The notes beneath the pieces are model-generated. The model made no database searches and had not been told where the DNA came from. It saw only the letters and a program-made list of their open reading frames with translations. This document shows positions 1 through 10,800 of a stretch of 64,000 bases of DNA, one piece after another. Positions within the stretch are counted from its first letter, which is position 1. Every line of letters begins with the position of its first letter. Origin of the DNA: Nematostella vectensis (Eukaryota > Cnidaria > Anthozoa > Actiniaria > Edwardsiidae); contig NC_064034.1 in NCBI RefSeq assembly GCF_932526225.1, positions 20,859,747-20,923,746 on the forward strand, in the 5' to 3' direction. Position numbers and translations under genes: made by a program.

Positions 1-189
1 CAAGAGGGTATATAGGTTATTTTGCAAGCTTGAGGTATTGAGAACATTCGATTCCCTTCATCCGTTTTGGGCAAAACAAAACCAAAGTATTTAGGGTCTT
101 ACACGATAATAAATGGAGGTTGTACGCCACCATTTATTAATCTTATATCAACTCTGTCTGGAGTGTACAATTCCAAAATAGGTTAACAT
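1..189. other. no gene recognised
   Basis: AT-rich sequence before the first tandem array. It probably lies in the third intron of the minus-strand ADP-ribosylglycohydrolase gene. I see no exon of that family on the minus strand here. Confidence 0.4.
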
Positions 190-715
190 GATGTTCTATA
201 CTAGTACTGTCAATAGCTTGCCTTGTGGGGTCGGTTAGTAAGTCACTGATGTTCTATACTAGTAGTGTCAATAGCTTGCCTTGTGGGGTCGGTTACGAAG
301 TCACTGATGTTCTATACTAGTAGTGTCAATAGCTTGCCTTGTGTGGGTCGGTTAGGAAGTCACTGATGTTCTATACTAGTAGTGTCAATAGCTTGCCTTG
401 TGTGGGTCGGTTAGGAAGTCACTGATGTTCTATACTAGTAGTGTCAATAGCTTGCCTTGTGTGGGTCGGTTACGAAGTCACTGATGTTCTATACTAGTAG
501 TGTCAATAGCTTGCCTTGTGGGGTCGGTTAGGAAGTCACTGATGTTCTATACTAGTAGTGTCAATAGCTTGCCTTGTGGGGTCGGTTAGGAAGTCACTGA
601 TGTTCTATACTAGTACTGTCAATAGCTTGCCTTGTGGGGTCGGTTAGGAAGTCACTGATGTTCTATACTAGTAGTGTCAATAGCTTGCCTTGTGTGGGTC
701 GGTTTGGAAGTCGCT
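190..715. repeat. 58-59 bp minisatellite, about 9 copies, carrying a GC splice donor
   Basis: Nine near-identical units start at about 190, 248, 306, 365, 424, 483, 541, 599 and 657. On the minus strand each unit holds the end of the glycohydrolase exon (coding SDF.TDP) followed by CACAAG|GCAAGC, a GC-type 5' splice site identical to the one used at 689. The array therefore begins inside the exon and spreads into the following intron, copying about 25 exon bases plus the donor each time. A CAG|TGACTTCC acceptor-like junction is also present in each unit. Confidence 0.9.
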
Positions 716-3700
716 GTTCATGATGACCCCAAGCGTGGTGCGGCCGATACCGTTCGCTCCCATATCGCCCAGCTCCTTGTAGCCGTATTTACCCCAGACA
801 CGGAACCGCTCGGCGAAGTCCAATATATTCGGCTGTCAATGAATGGAAAGTGGAGCAATGCAGGCAACTACTAAATAACCAAATTGTATTTCAGTAGAAT
901 AGTGTATTTTATAAGTCCCTCTATTAATCGGTTACTAATTCATCTCGGTTTCGAGTGTCCCCCTTTTCCAGAGGTGCCACGGTGTTTCTTTTCTCAAAAT
1001 CCTCTACGCGTGCACAGGAAAATCTTTTATGCGTGTTGTATCTACTTTTAGGCACTTGCCCGACACTCGTTTGTGTTGCTGCACCATCCTTGTTATTATG
1101 GAGATATTTATACCCTAAATGACGCCATTATCGAGGTAATACCTGAGTAATACCTGAGTGTATCAAGCACACTATACATTAAAGCACATTAAAGGGGAAG
1201 TCTCATACTGACGTCTGTCACGCACTGCGCTGTGCTCTCAAGTGTATTACCAGACAGAGGTCAGGGGAACTGCATAGGAGAGGGGCGGCATAAGAGCGGG
1301 CTAAAGTTTGAAGGTACACTTAAGGCACACCCGTCACTCCGTGCGTTCATGTATCTTCGTTGTCTAACCTCACCACTCTACCCTCCCCCTAAAACTCCGT
1401 GCGTCTGTTTCGTCGTTGTCTTACCTCACCACTCTACCCTCCCCATCCCCTAACACCGTACGTCTATGTTTTGTCGTTGTCTTAACTCACCATTCTTCCC
1501 TCCCCCTAACAATCAGTGCGTCTGTTTTGTCGTTGTCTTACCTCGCCACTTTTCCATCCCCCTAACATTCTGTGGGTCTGTGTTCCGTCGTTGTCTTACC
1601 TCACCACTCTTCCATCCCCCTAACAATCAGTGCGTTTGTTTTGTCGTTGTCTTACCTCAACACTCTTCCATCCCCCTAACACTCTGTGCGTCTGTGTTTC
1701 GTCCTTGTCTTATCTCACCACTCTACCCTCCCCATCCCCTAACACCGTACGTCTGTGTTCTGTCGTTGTCTTACCTCGCCACTCTATCCTCCCCCTAAAA
1801 CTCTGTGCGTCTGTGTTCCGTCGTTGTCTTACCTCACCACTCTTCAATCCCCCTAACAATCAGTGCGTCTGTATTGTCGTTGTCTTACCTCACCACTCTA
1901 CCCTCCCCCTCCCCCTAGCACCGTGCGTCTGTGTTTCGTCCTTGTCTTACCTAACCACTCTACCCTCCCCCATCCCCTAACACCGTGCGTCTGTGTTTCG
2001 TCGTTGTCTTACCTCACCACTCTACCCTCCCCCTCCCCCTAACACCGTGCGTCTGTGTTTCGCCGTTGTCTTACCTCACCACTCTACCCTCCCCCTCCCC
2101 CTAACACCGTTCGTCTGTGTTTTGTCGTTGTCTTACCTCACCACTCTGCCCTCCCCCTCCCTCTAACACCGTGCGTCTGTTTTGTCGTTGTCTTACCTCG
2201 CCACTCTACCCTCCCCCTAACACTCTGTGCGTCTGTGTTTCGTCGTTGTCTTACCTCACCACTCTACCCTCCCCCTAACACTCCGTGGGTCTGTGTTTCG
2301 TCGTTGTCTTACCTCGCCACTCTACCCTCCCGCTAACACCGTGCGTCTGTGTTTCGTCGTTGTCTTACCTCGCCACTCTACCCTCCCCCTCCCCCTAACA
2401 CCGTGCGTCTGTGTTTCGTCCTTGTCTTACCTCGCCACTCTACCCTCCCCCTAACACCGTGCGTCTGTGTTTCATCGTTGTCTTACCCCGCTACTCTACC
2501 CTCCCCCTCCCCCTAACACCGTGCGTCTGTGCTTCGTCCTTGTCTTACCTCGCCACTCTATCCTCCCCCTAACACCGTGCGTCTGTGTTTCGTCCTTGTC
2601 TTACCTCGCCACTCTATCCTCCCCATAACACCGTGCGTCTGTGTTTCGTCCTTGTCTTACCTCGCCACTCTACCCTCCCCCTAAAACCGTGCGTCTGTGT
2701 TTCGTCCTTGTCTTACCTCGCCACTCTACCCTACCCCTAACACCGTGCGTCTGTTTTGTCGTTGTCTTACCTTGCCACTCTACCCTCCCCCCAACAATCA
2801 GTGCGTCTGTGTTTGGTCCTTGTCTTACCTCGCCACTCTACCCTCCCCCTAACAATCAGTGCGTCTGTTTTGTCGTTGTCTTACCTCGCCATTCTACCCT
2901 TCCCTAACAATCAGTGCGTCTGTTTTGTCGTTGTCTTACCTCGCCACTCTATCCTCCACCTAACACTCTGTGCGTCTGTGTTTCGTCGTTGTCTTACCTC
3001 GCCACTCTACCCTCCCCCTAACACTCTGTGCGTCTGTGTTTTGTCGTTGTCTTACCTCACCACTCTACCCCCCCTCCCCCTCCCCCTCCCCCTCCGCCTC
3101 CCCCTCCCCCTAACACCGTGCGTCTGTGTTTCGTCGTTGTCTTACCTCACCACTCTACCCTCCCCCTCCCCCTAACACCGTGCGTCTGTGTTTCGTCGTT
3201 GTCTTACCTCACCACTCTACCCTCCCCCTCCCCCTAACACTCCGTGCGTCTATGTTTCGCCGTTGAATTACCTAACCACTCCACCCTCCCCCTCCCCCCA
3301 ACACAGTGCTTCTGTGTTTCGTCGTTGTCTTACCTCACCACTCTACCCTACCCCATCCCCTAACACCGTGCGTCTGTGGTGTGTCGTTGTCTTACCTCGC
3401 CACTCTACCCTACCCCATCCCCTAACACCGTACGTCTATGTTTTGTCGTTGTCTTACCTCACCATTCTTCCCTCCCCCTAACAATCCGTGCGTCTTTTTT
3501 GTCGTTGTCTTACCTCGCCGTTGTTGCTGGCGAGCGTGCGAAGGATGAGAATCATCTGGTCAGAGTCATCTGTCCAGTCGCCTACCCGCCATCGACTGCG
3601 ATGAAAATCGTCATTCTTTTTATTGTACTCAAGCTTCAGGTTATCGTGATCTATCTCCACCGTACGCTTAGCCAGTCCAAACAATAACATTTTTTTCTTG

Positions 3701-4756
3701 GTAGCGTAGATCTGGAAAACATATTCAGACATTTGAGGAAATAAAACTATGGCATTCAAAAAAGCAAGAAAAAAAAACAATATTTGATTCAATTGCTTGC
3801 ACCTTATGGGAATGAGCTCGCTTAGATGACACGCATGTTATCTGAAAATGTTTTGTTTTACAGTACTGGGAGCCCTGTGGTACGAAGGGGGCGATGTGCA
3901 CTGTGGGTGCACTATATCAGCTTGCATACCCTCGTCCCCAGTCCTAACCTCGGCCTTTGCGCCTTCAAGCACCAAATATACCCAATATAACATCAATGAG
4001 AGCCTCTGTAAATATTACGAATCAATACAGTCTAAAGGGTTTCCCAAATGACGGAGCGGAGACTAATATAAAAATTTATACTGGAGAAATCTGTGGAATT
4101 TGACTCCCTAACAGTTCTTCTAAAATGTAAGTCTGTAAGAGGGGAGGGGGCGCAGACCTTCTTGTGTACCCCCACCCTGTCTCCCACTACCCCCCCCCCC
4201 CCCCCCCAATTTCATATGGTAGATGTTTTACTTGAGAAGGGGAGGTGAGGGGGAGGTGTTTTAGAACTGCAACCAGCGACTGTGCAACTCACAAAAATTT
4301 ATCCTTCTGTAGGTTACAGTTTGACAAGATGTAGAACTGTCTTGTTAAGTCTTATTATATTGTACCCATGTCTTCTTATGTCTTATTATATTGTACCCAT
4401 CCTCAAACCTATTTGTGTGCAGCCTCCCTCTACCCTCCCCCTCTATGGGCCACACCCTACCCTCCCCCTCTATGGGCCACACCCTAACCTCACCTTATGG
4501 GCCTCTTCTTTTGTCATAAACTCCGTCAAAAGTCCAATAGCGTCGCCAACACAATTCCCGTACAGAGTGCCCAGCATTCTACTCACAAGCTCTTTATTTG
4601 GAAGTTTGCTTTCAGTCGCAAATTTTCTGCAACTCGCACCTTTTTCATCTTTCATTGTTGTTTGGTCCACATTTGATATTTGGTCTTTTGTATGTGTTTG
4701 TTGTGAGCTGAATGATGCTTTCTCTCTGATGCTTGTAAGCACAGGTGATGCTATAT
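689..4756 (-). CDS. ADP-ribosylglycohydrolase family protein (partial, 3 exons in window)
   Basis: Enzymes of this family remove ADP-ribose from proteins or small molecules using two Mg ions. Three phase-0 exons read leftward: 4756/4655-4494, 3711-3514 and 832-689. The first codes RMLGTLYGNCVGDAIG and ends EEAHK. The second starts IYATKKK and carries HRSRW followed by GDWTDDSDQM, the metal-binding WTDDxxxM motif. The third carries FAERFRVW, ELGD and GIGRTT, in family order. The remaining C-terminal part lies beyond position 1. The nearest ATG is at 4655, but the frame stays open to a good acceptor (TCCTTCAG) ending at 4757, so an upstream exon is possible. The donors are GTGAGG, GTAAGA and, unusually, GCAAGC. 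All three donors are copied into tandem repeats in the following intron. The family call is strong; substrate and subclass are unknown. Confidence 0.85.
833..1344. other. intron sequence, nothing further recognised
   Basis: This is the acceptor-side part of the second glycohydrolase intron, between exon 3 (acceptor TTGACAG at 833-839) and the large minisatellite. I see no second exon or element in it. Confidence 0.5.
1345..3523. repeat. about 2.2 kb minisatellite (roughly 40 units of 45-62 bp) copying a 5' splice site
   Basis: Units share the core GTGCGTCTGTGTTTCGTCG, then TTGTCTTACCTCACCACTC and a C-rich tail with runs of CCCT. On the minus strand (the gene strand) every unit reads GAG|GTAAGAC, the same donor that ends the glycohydrolase exon at 3514. 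The C-rich tail varies in length and gives G-runs on the transcript; the longest, around 3069-3112, is a likely G-quadruplex. The array fills most of an intron and ends exactly at the real exon. Apparent plus-strand reading frames here are artefacts of the repeat. Confidence 0.92.
4430..4500. repeat. two-copy duplication at the donor of glycohydrolase exon 1
   Basis: The block TATGGGCCACACCCTA occurs twice just downstream (on the gene strand) of the donor at 4494. It includes GGCCCATA, which also forms the last exon bases (GAGGCCCATAAG|GTGAGG). It looks like an early, short version of the arrays at the other two donors of the gene. Confidence 0.6.
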
Positions 4757-5579
4757 CTGAAGGATTTGGAATAAACAAAGATACGGAAATAAAGAAACAA
4801 AATTTAAGAGAAACAAAAAAAAGATAAATGTATAAAAAAAAAAATAATAAAAAATTATATAAACAAAGTAAAAAAAATGATTGTGAAGATTATAGTCATC
4901 CAGTTAATTTCGAAGTTTGTGTTTACATAGGAAATAAGTGATAACAAATTTAACAAAAGGAGCAGAACATCAATCAATGTCAGTTCTTTTCTTAAGACTG
5001 GCCAGACTACATAGTTTTAAGGGAAAGTGGGAGTCCAAAAAAACACTGTGCCTTCAATCATGCCATAACCTACTTTCCGTTGGCTGATCAACTGAGAAAT
5101 TTTAACTATAATAAGGGCAGAGACTCGTTACTTTGTTTCACTAAAAACTGTTCTATTACTCCTCTGCTGAGCTTTCTCTGACACCCATTAAATAAACTTG
5201 TGTTTTGAAAATGCCTGATAAGGTATATTTTAAATGTTTGCTTCAAATCTACTTAACAAGCACTTAACACCCCATATACATTATCCAAGGAACTAAGATG
5301 TTTTGAAAACAAGCCAAGTTACTGAATAAAGAGGTGTTTCTTTTAAAAATTCAATCACTCCGACCCTTGTGTCCTTAGGCATTCATTTTATTATCTTCAT
5401 TTCATACAACATACAGATGAAAATAAATAATTTACTGCTTTGTTTGTGCTAATAAATACATTATGTTCAGTAAATAATGTGATAATACAAGCATTGCATT
5501 TGGTATTCATAAGACACTATAATGCGACATCTGCCCACTTCACACTCAATTTTGATTGGTTGAACAGTTCATATGATCC
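4757..5579. other. intergenic or upstream sequence, no gene recognised
   Basis: AT-rich, with poly-A tracts around 4800-4880. It separates two minus-strand genes. TTTATT at about 5387 is a possible minus-strand AATAAA poly(A) signal for the ZnF-UBP gene, about 190 bases past its stop. Confidence 0.4.
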
Positions 5580-7357
5580 TTAAGATGTTGGATTCTTTGC
5601 CAGGGCAGCAGCTTTAAGAATTTGCTCAAGAACAGGGGACTCAATATCTGAGAAGGAAGATATAAACATCTTAGTTCATGCTAAAAAGCATGCAGTAACG
5701 CAATGTTAAAGAAAACTATCACACTTAACTGCCTTTCTGGAAATTTTATAATAAAATGAGAAATAAAATAAAACAAAAAAACGAATCATGCTGAGAAAAA
5801 TAACAGACGAAAAAAATGAAGCTGCCCTAACAAGGTGAAACCCAGTTTGAACAGACAACAAAGAGACCCAAAAAGTGTTCATTACAAGAATGTCTCCATA
5901 TATAATTGTTTACTAACCAAAAAAAGTTCTTCACAGTACAGGATCCCAGATTATTTGTGAGGTCTAATTTGCCAAAAACTACAGTAAACCAAAGTTTTCA
6001 ATTATCCCCCAATTATCTGCCCTTAAGAAGAAATAACATTTTGTTCAAAAAAAGTCATCATCCAACATGGTTGAAGGCACTGTCTATTATACACAAGTGT
6101 TCACTTAGGGGGCAGGGCAATAGGGCAGGGGGTTTGGGGTTAGCTACTTTAGACAACACAAATGGTATTAATGACATAATTTGTACTCACAGCTATCACA
6201 TCCATAACACCACACGCTCAGATCACTGAAACTCAATGCCACAGGGTGGTTACTCTCCTCGTTATGAGCAACCATGTGACTGTTGACATAGCGACTACAG
6301 TACACGGCCGAGCAGGACAAGCACAACCAGTTTTCACCCACGTTAGCACATGTTTCGCAGGGTTGCTTTACATCCACATGCAATGATTGAATCATCGCTA
6401 CAACGCCCTGATAAGAATAAGAAACCTTAGCTTATTCTGTTACAAACACAATTAAATATCACAGACCACTAAAAAGTGTGGCTGAACTTCCCTATACTAA
6501 ATACCTAAAAGCATTCAAGATCACCTTTTCATTAAAAGTCATGTACTTTAAAAAAAAAATAGCCAAAAAGTGGAGGCTTCAGTGCTGTCCCCCCCCCCCC
6601 CCTCTCCCTCTGCAACCCCTGCGTATACACCCTCCCCTAAACCCCTGCATATACAGTTGCAGCTGGTGTATATGACTTGAATGAAAACATAGGAACGGGG
6701 GAGGTTTTGTTGAAGGTGCAAATTTTTTTGTTGGGGTGGGAGAACCATATTTTACCTGAGTGGATATGGTAAAATATGCTAATGGTCTTAAAGGCAATTA
6801 TCACATCTTTAAAATATTTAACACAACTTAAAAATATTGTACTTATATCTCATGTTTTATGGCGTTTATGTAACCTTTCGAATACTTTGCGATGAAGAAA
6901 TTTCTTGGCAAAAAAATAAATAAAGGACAATGCATTTTCGTTAGTTTAAAGCAGAAATAGATTTACGGGAAGCTGATAGATTAGATTACTGTAGTAGACT
7001 ACTGCTGTAGAAGTCAGAGTTTTGCATTTTTTCTCTCTCAGTCGACCTCCACTCGAAAGCGATTAAAATGCGGAAACTCAACGCAAAATTCCACATAAAT
7101 CAACCCTGAAGGACATATATACTACAAACGGAGCCCTAAATAAAATGAGAAAAACATTTCAGCTTTTAAAGAGATAGTTAAAAGCTCAAGCCTGTGTGAG
7201 ATAGCAAGACCATATCGCGCCGTCGCCCAAAACATCGGGTGTGTGTAGACATGAGACAATTTTAAGGCTAGAAATCTCGCCTGTCAGCGCTTATTACCTG
7301 GATATGAGGGCAGTCTTTCTTGGGCTCGATGGCAAATAGCTCACCGGACTCGGCCAT
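5580..7357 (-). CDS. stand-alone ZnF-UBP (ubiquitin-binding zinc finger) protein, 114 aa, 3 exons
   Basis: Complete gene: exons 7357-7298, 6407-6191 and 5647-5580, giving 115 codons with the stop. The start is ATG at 7357 (MAESGELFAIEPKKDC). The protein is almost only a UBP-type zinc finger: CPH in exon 1; then PCETC, CLSC, YCSRY, SHMVAH, HP and WCYGCDSY in exon 2. This is the order seen in HDAC6 and the USP enzymes. Residues that in HDAC6 grip the free C-terminal Gly-Gly of ubiquitin (Arg of CSRY, Trp and Tyr of WCY, Tyr of DSY) all appear present; the last Tyr codon is split by intron 2 (T|AT). The short tail ends LAKNPTS. No deacetylase or protease domain is attached, so I infer a small sensor or adaptor for unanchored ubiquitin. 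It shares its upstream region with APEX2. Confidence 0.88.
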
Positions 7358-7806
7358 GGTTTCGTGGGACGTTTTAGATTGTTTGGGGGTGTACAGGTAA
7401 GGAAAGCCTTTCCCAATTTGACAGCGTATCGAGCTATGCAGCTACATCAGCAATTCTCACTTCCGGTCTGCATAAAATATACAACTTGGAGGCCTGGTAA
7501 TCAATACAAACTACATCTTGGGGGAGGGGGGTAGGAACCTATTTTGTTTAAAAAAAACACTTATTTGTCATTGATTGAAATTTAATATAATTTTTCAAGC
7601 ATGTGGTGTGTAAAACTTATTTAGAAATAACGACAGCTTATCTAAAAGTTGATATTTCCTAAAATATAGGACATCAAGGCACAATGCAATTTTGTATTCT
7701 ATCCCTCCCTAGAAAAAAATATAATTATAACAATGCATTGCAATACTCATTTCCAAGATGGCGGACAAGCAGTGGTTCTGAACTTCAAAACAAAGTTTGA
7801 TGCACC
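7358..7806. promoter_or_regulatory. probable bidirectional promoter between ZnF-UBP gene and APEX2
   Basis: Only 449 bp separate two divergent start codons. TCACTTCCGG at 7457-7466 is CCGGAAGTGA on the other strand, a consensus ETS-factor site typical of TATA-less bidirectional promoters. No clear TATA box is visible. The promoter role is inferred from position and this motif. Confidence 0.55.
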
Positions 7807-10800
7807 ATGAAGATTCTTACTTGGAATATTAACGGTCTTCGGGCAGTCACTCGAGAAAAAAAGCTGAAAGATTTTCTCAACTCCTTGGAGGCTGACGTCA
7901 TGTGTTTCCAAGAAACTAAAATCACACGTGAGTTTTTCCTTTCGACGCCATTTTGGCGCCTTATCAAGGTTGAGTCTCCCTAGGCTTGCAAGTGAAGCCT
8001 TAGAAATTATTAATTTGCACTTAAAACGCAAAAGCAAGGGCTAGAAAACGCAAGCGCTTGATTTGCTCTTTCTTCTGCTGAGCTCTTACTCACACTGTTG
8101 CACTCGCATGCCCTCGTAAGAATCCGCCATGTGATTGATCTTTACCTGATGACAGGCGATATGCTGATTGATCTTTACCTGACAGGCGATATGCTGGAAG
8201 AGGCTACTTGCATGGCTGATGGGTATACTGCTTTCTTCAGTTTTTCTCGTGTGAAATCAGGCTATTCAGGTACAATTTTGTAAATTTTTATTGTTTATCT
8301 TATAGTTATACTTTATTACACTTTGTGTTTTGCATATACATGCCCCTCCCCCCGCAACTCTTATGCTTACGTAAGAGTTAATTACTGAGAGCCGAGGCAA
8401 TAAGCGATATACATCCTGAGGCCTCAGGCCGAGGGATGTATATGCTTATTGCCATAGGCTCCCTGTAATTAACTGACTTATTACAGATTGACAAAGGTTT
8501 CCACGCAAAAATGTGTCTCAGAATCTTAATCTTTGAAATTAGCATATATATCAAAAAGTTATTTCTTCTGCAATTTCTACGGCAATCAAAAAGGAAAACT
8601 TTAACAATCAACCACATCGGTATGTGCTAAATAGTCACCAGAACTATTTCATCCTTAATTGTACCAAATACAAAAAAAGAGTATTCCCTTCACAGCCAGT
8701 TTATGACATTTCACAATGTTATATACAATTATCTATAATAGGGTGTAGTCGATAGCTGTTCTTTAATTGTAGGGAGTATCAATCATGCAATAAGCAAGTG
8801 ATTTCCTTTACAAAAGGAGCGTTTGAATGAGATTTGNNNNNNNNNNNNNNNNNNNNNNNNNNNNNNNNNNNNNNNNNNNNNNNNNNNNNNNNNNNNNNNN
8901 NNNNNNNNNNNNNNNNNNNNNNNNNNNNNNNNNNNNNNNNNNNNNNNNNNNNNNNNNNNNNNNNNNNNNNNNNNNNNNNNNNNNNNNNNNNNNNNNNNNN
9001 NNNNNNNNNNNNNNNNNNNNNNNNNNNNNNNNNNNNTTGCACCCTTTAGTTTGCATAACGCTCATATTTTTCTGAGATGGAGAGCGATGAAGACATGTCC
9101 AAACTGACAGAGAATATGTTTTCGCAAGCCGATTAGTTTCTTCCGGGTTTCGATCTCGTCAGAACGATCCTTGGAACAGCAAGCCATGATACTATGGGGA
9201 CAACTCTAAGTGAAGAAGTTGAGAAGAGAAAGGACGACAGGATTCTGGAGAAAGCGAACACGGTGTGGGGTGTTCTTACTTGGCAAGAGTGGGCAGAAGA
9301 GAGGAATTAGAACCAGGATCGAATAGTTTCGTAAGTTCCGATAGTATCAAAGGTGTTTGATTGTAGGGTTGATGAAGATTGAGAGAGGATGTTTGTAAAG
9401 TTGATAAAGTCATAAAGAGCGAGGGCGAAAGTGGCAAAAAAACCTAAAAAGGCCTGCAGATGTAAAAAAAAAAACACATATCAGGCTATCCAACACAGGG
9501 AGCCAAGCCATAGAGATCCCAAGGGCTTCCCATGGAACTCCAAATGTTCCCCAGTCAAGTTTCCCTAGCACAGGAATCTCAGTGATTCTCCCGGTCAAGT
9601 TTCCTTATCACAGGAGCCCAAGTCGTGCTTTGCATTGGTACCTCAGCCACAGGAGTCGCAGCAGCTCCCCACTCCAATTTCCAAGTCTCAGAGAACCCAG
9701 CTACAGTTAATCAAGGCTTAGTGAACAGAACCTAAGGACCTCAGCTACAGTTCATCAAGGCTTAGTGAACAGAACCTAAGGACCCCAGCTACACCAAGGC
9801 TTAGTGAACAGAACCTAAGGACCCCAGCTACACCAAGGCTTAGTGAACAGAACCTAAGGACCCCAGCTACACCAAGGCTTAGTGAACAGAACCTAAGGAC
9901 CCCAGCTACACCAAGGCTTAGTGAATAGAACCTAAGGACCCCAGCTAGACCAAGGCTTAGTGAACAGAACCTTAGGACCCCAGCTACACCAAGGCTTAGT
10001 GAACAGAACCTAAGGACCCCAGTCGTTCCATGGCCAAATCTCAGTTATCCAGTTGTCGTGAGTCCCTCTCGTCCCATCTTAGCACAGGGATCCCAAGGCA
10101 GTTTCCAGAGTACGCCCATTTCCCAAGGCTACCCATCAGTCATAGTAGCAAATGGCGGTTTACTGGAGACTCCATATCGCCTCTCATCACATGTTTATAA
10201 CCAATCCTGGTCTGTGGTGCATGACTCACAAACATGAGCACACAAGTGTGTTTAAAGAGGATTTCTCCAATTTTCTCTGGATCAAGGAAAGATTGGCCAG
10301 AGTTTAAGACTGTTTGGAGGGAATTAGCAAAGAATGCATTCATAAAGCATGCACTTGCAAGCGGAAGTGAACTGAAAACTCAGTGGAAGGAGAGGCAAGG
10401 GCAAGGATCAAGTCTGTTTATGTTACAGGGAGCTCATGATATCATGTAGAAAAGCTTAAGGCTTACTACGATGATACTAGTGCCAAGGATCAAGTCTGTT
10501 TATGTTACAGGGAGCTCATGATATCATGTAGAAAAGCTTAAGGCTTACTACGATGATACTAGTGCCAAGGATCAAGTCCGTTTATGTTACAGGGAGCTCA
10601 TGATATCATGTGGAAAAGCCTAAGGCACTACGATGATACTAGTGCCAAGGATCAAGTCTGTTTACTTTACAGGGAGCTCATAATATCATGTAGAAAAGCT
10701 TAAGGCTTACTACGGTGATACTAGTGCCAAGGATCAAGTTTGTTTATGTTACAGGGAGCTCATGATATCATGTAGAAAAGCTTAAGGCTTACTACGATGA

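Noticed and set aside
1232-3687. Many plus-strand frames rich in VVLPHHSTLPLP
   Set aside because: These are translations of the minisatellite in several frames. The real gene is on the minus strand and the array is intronic.
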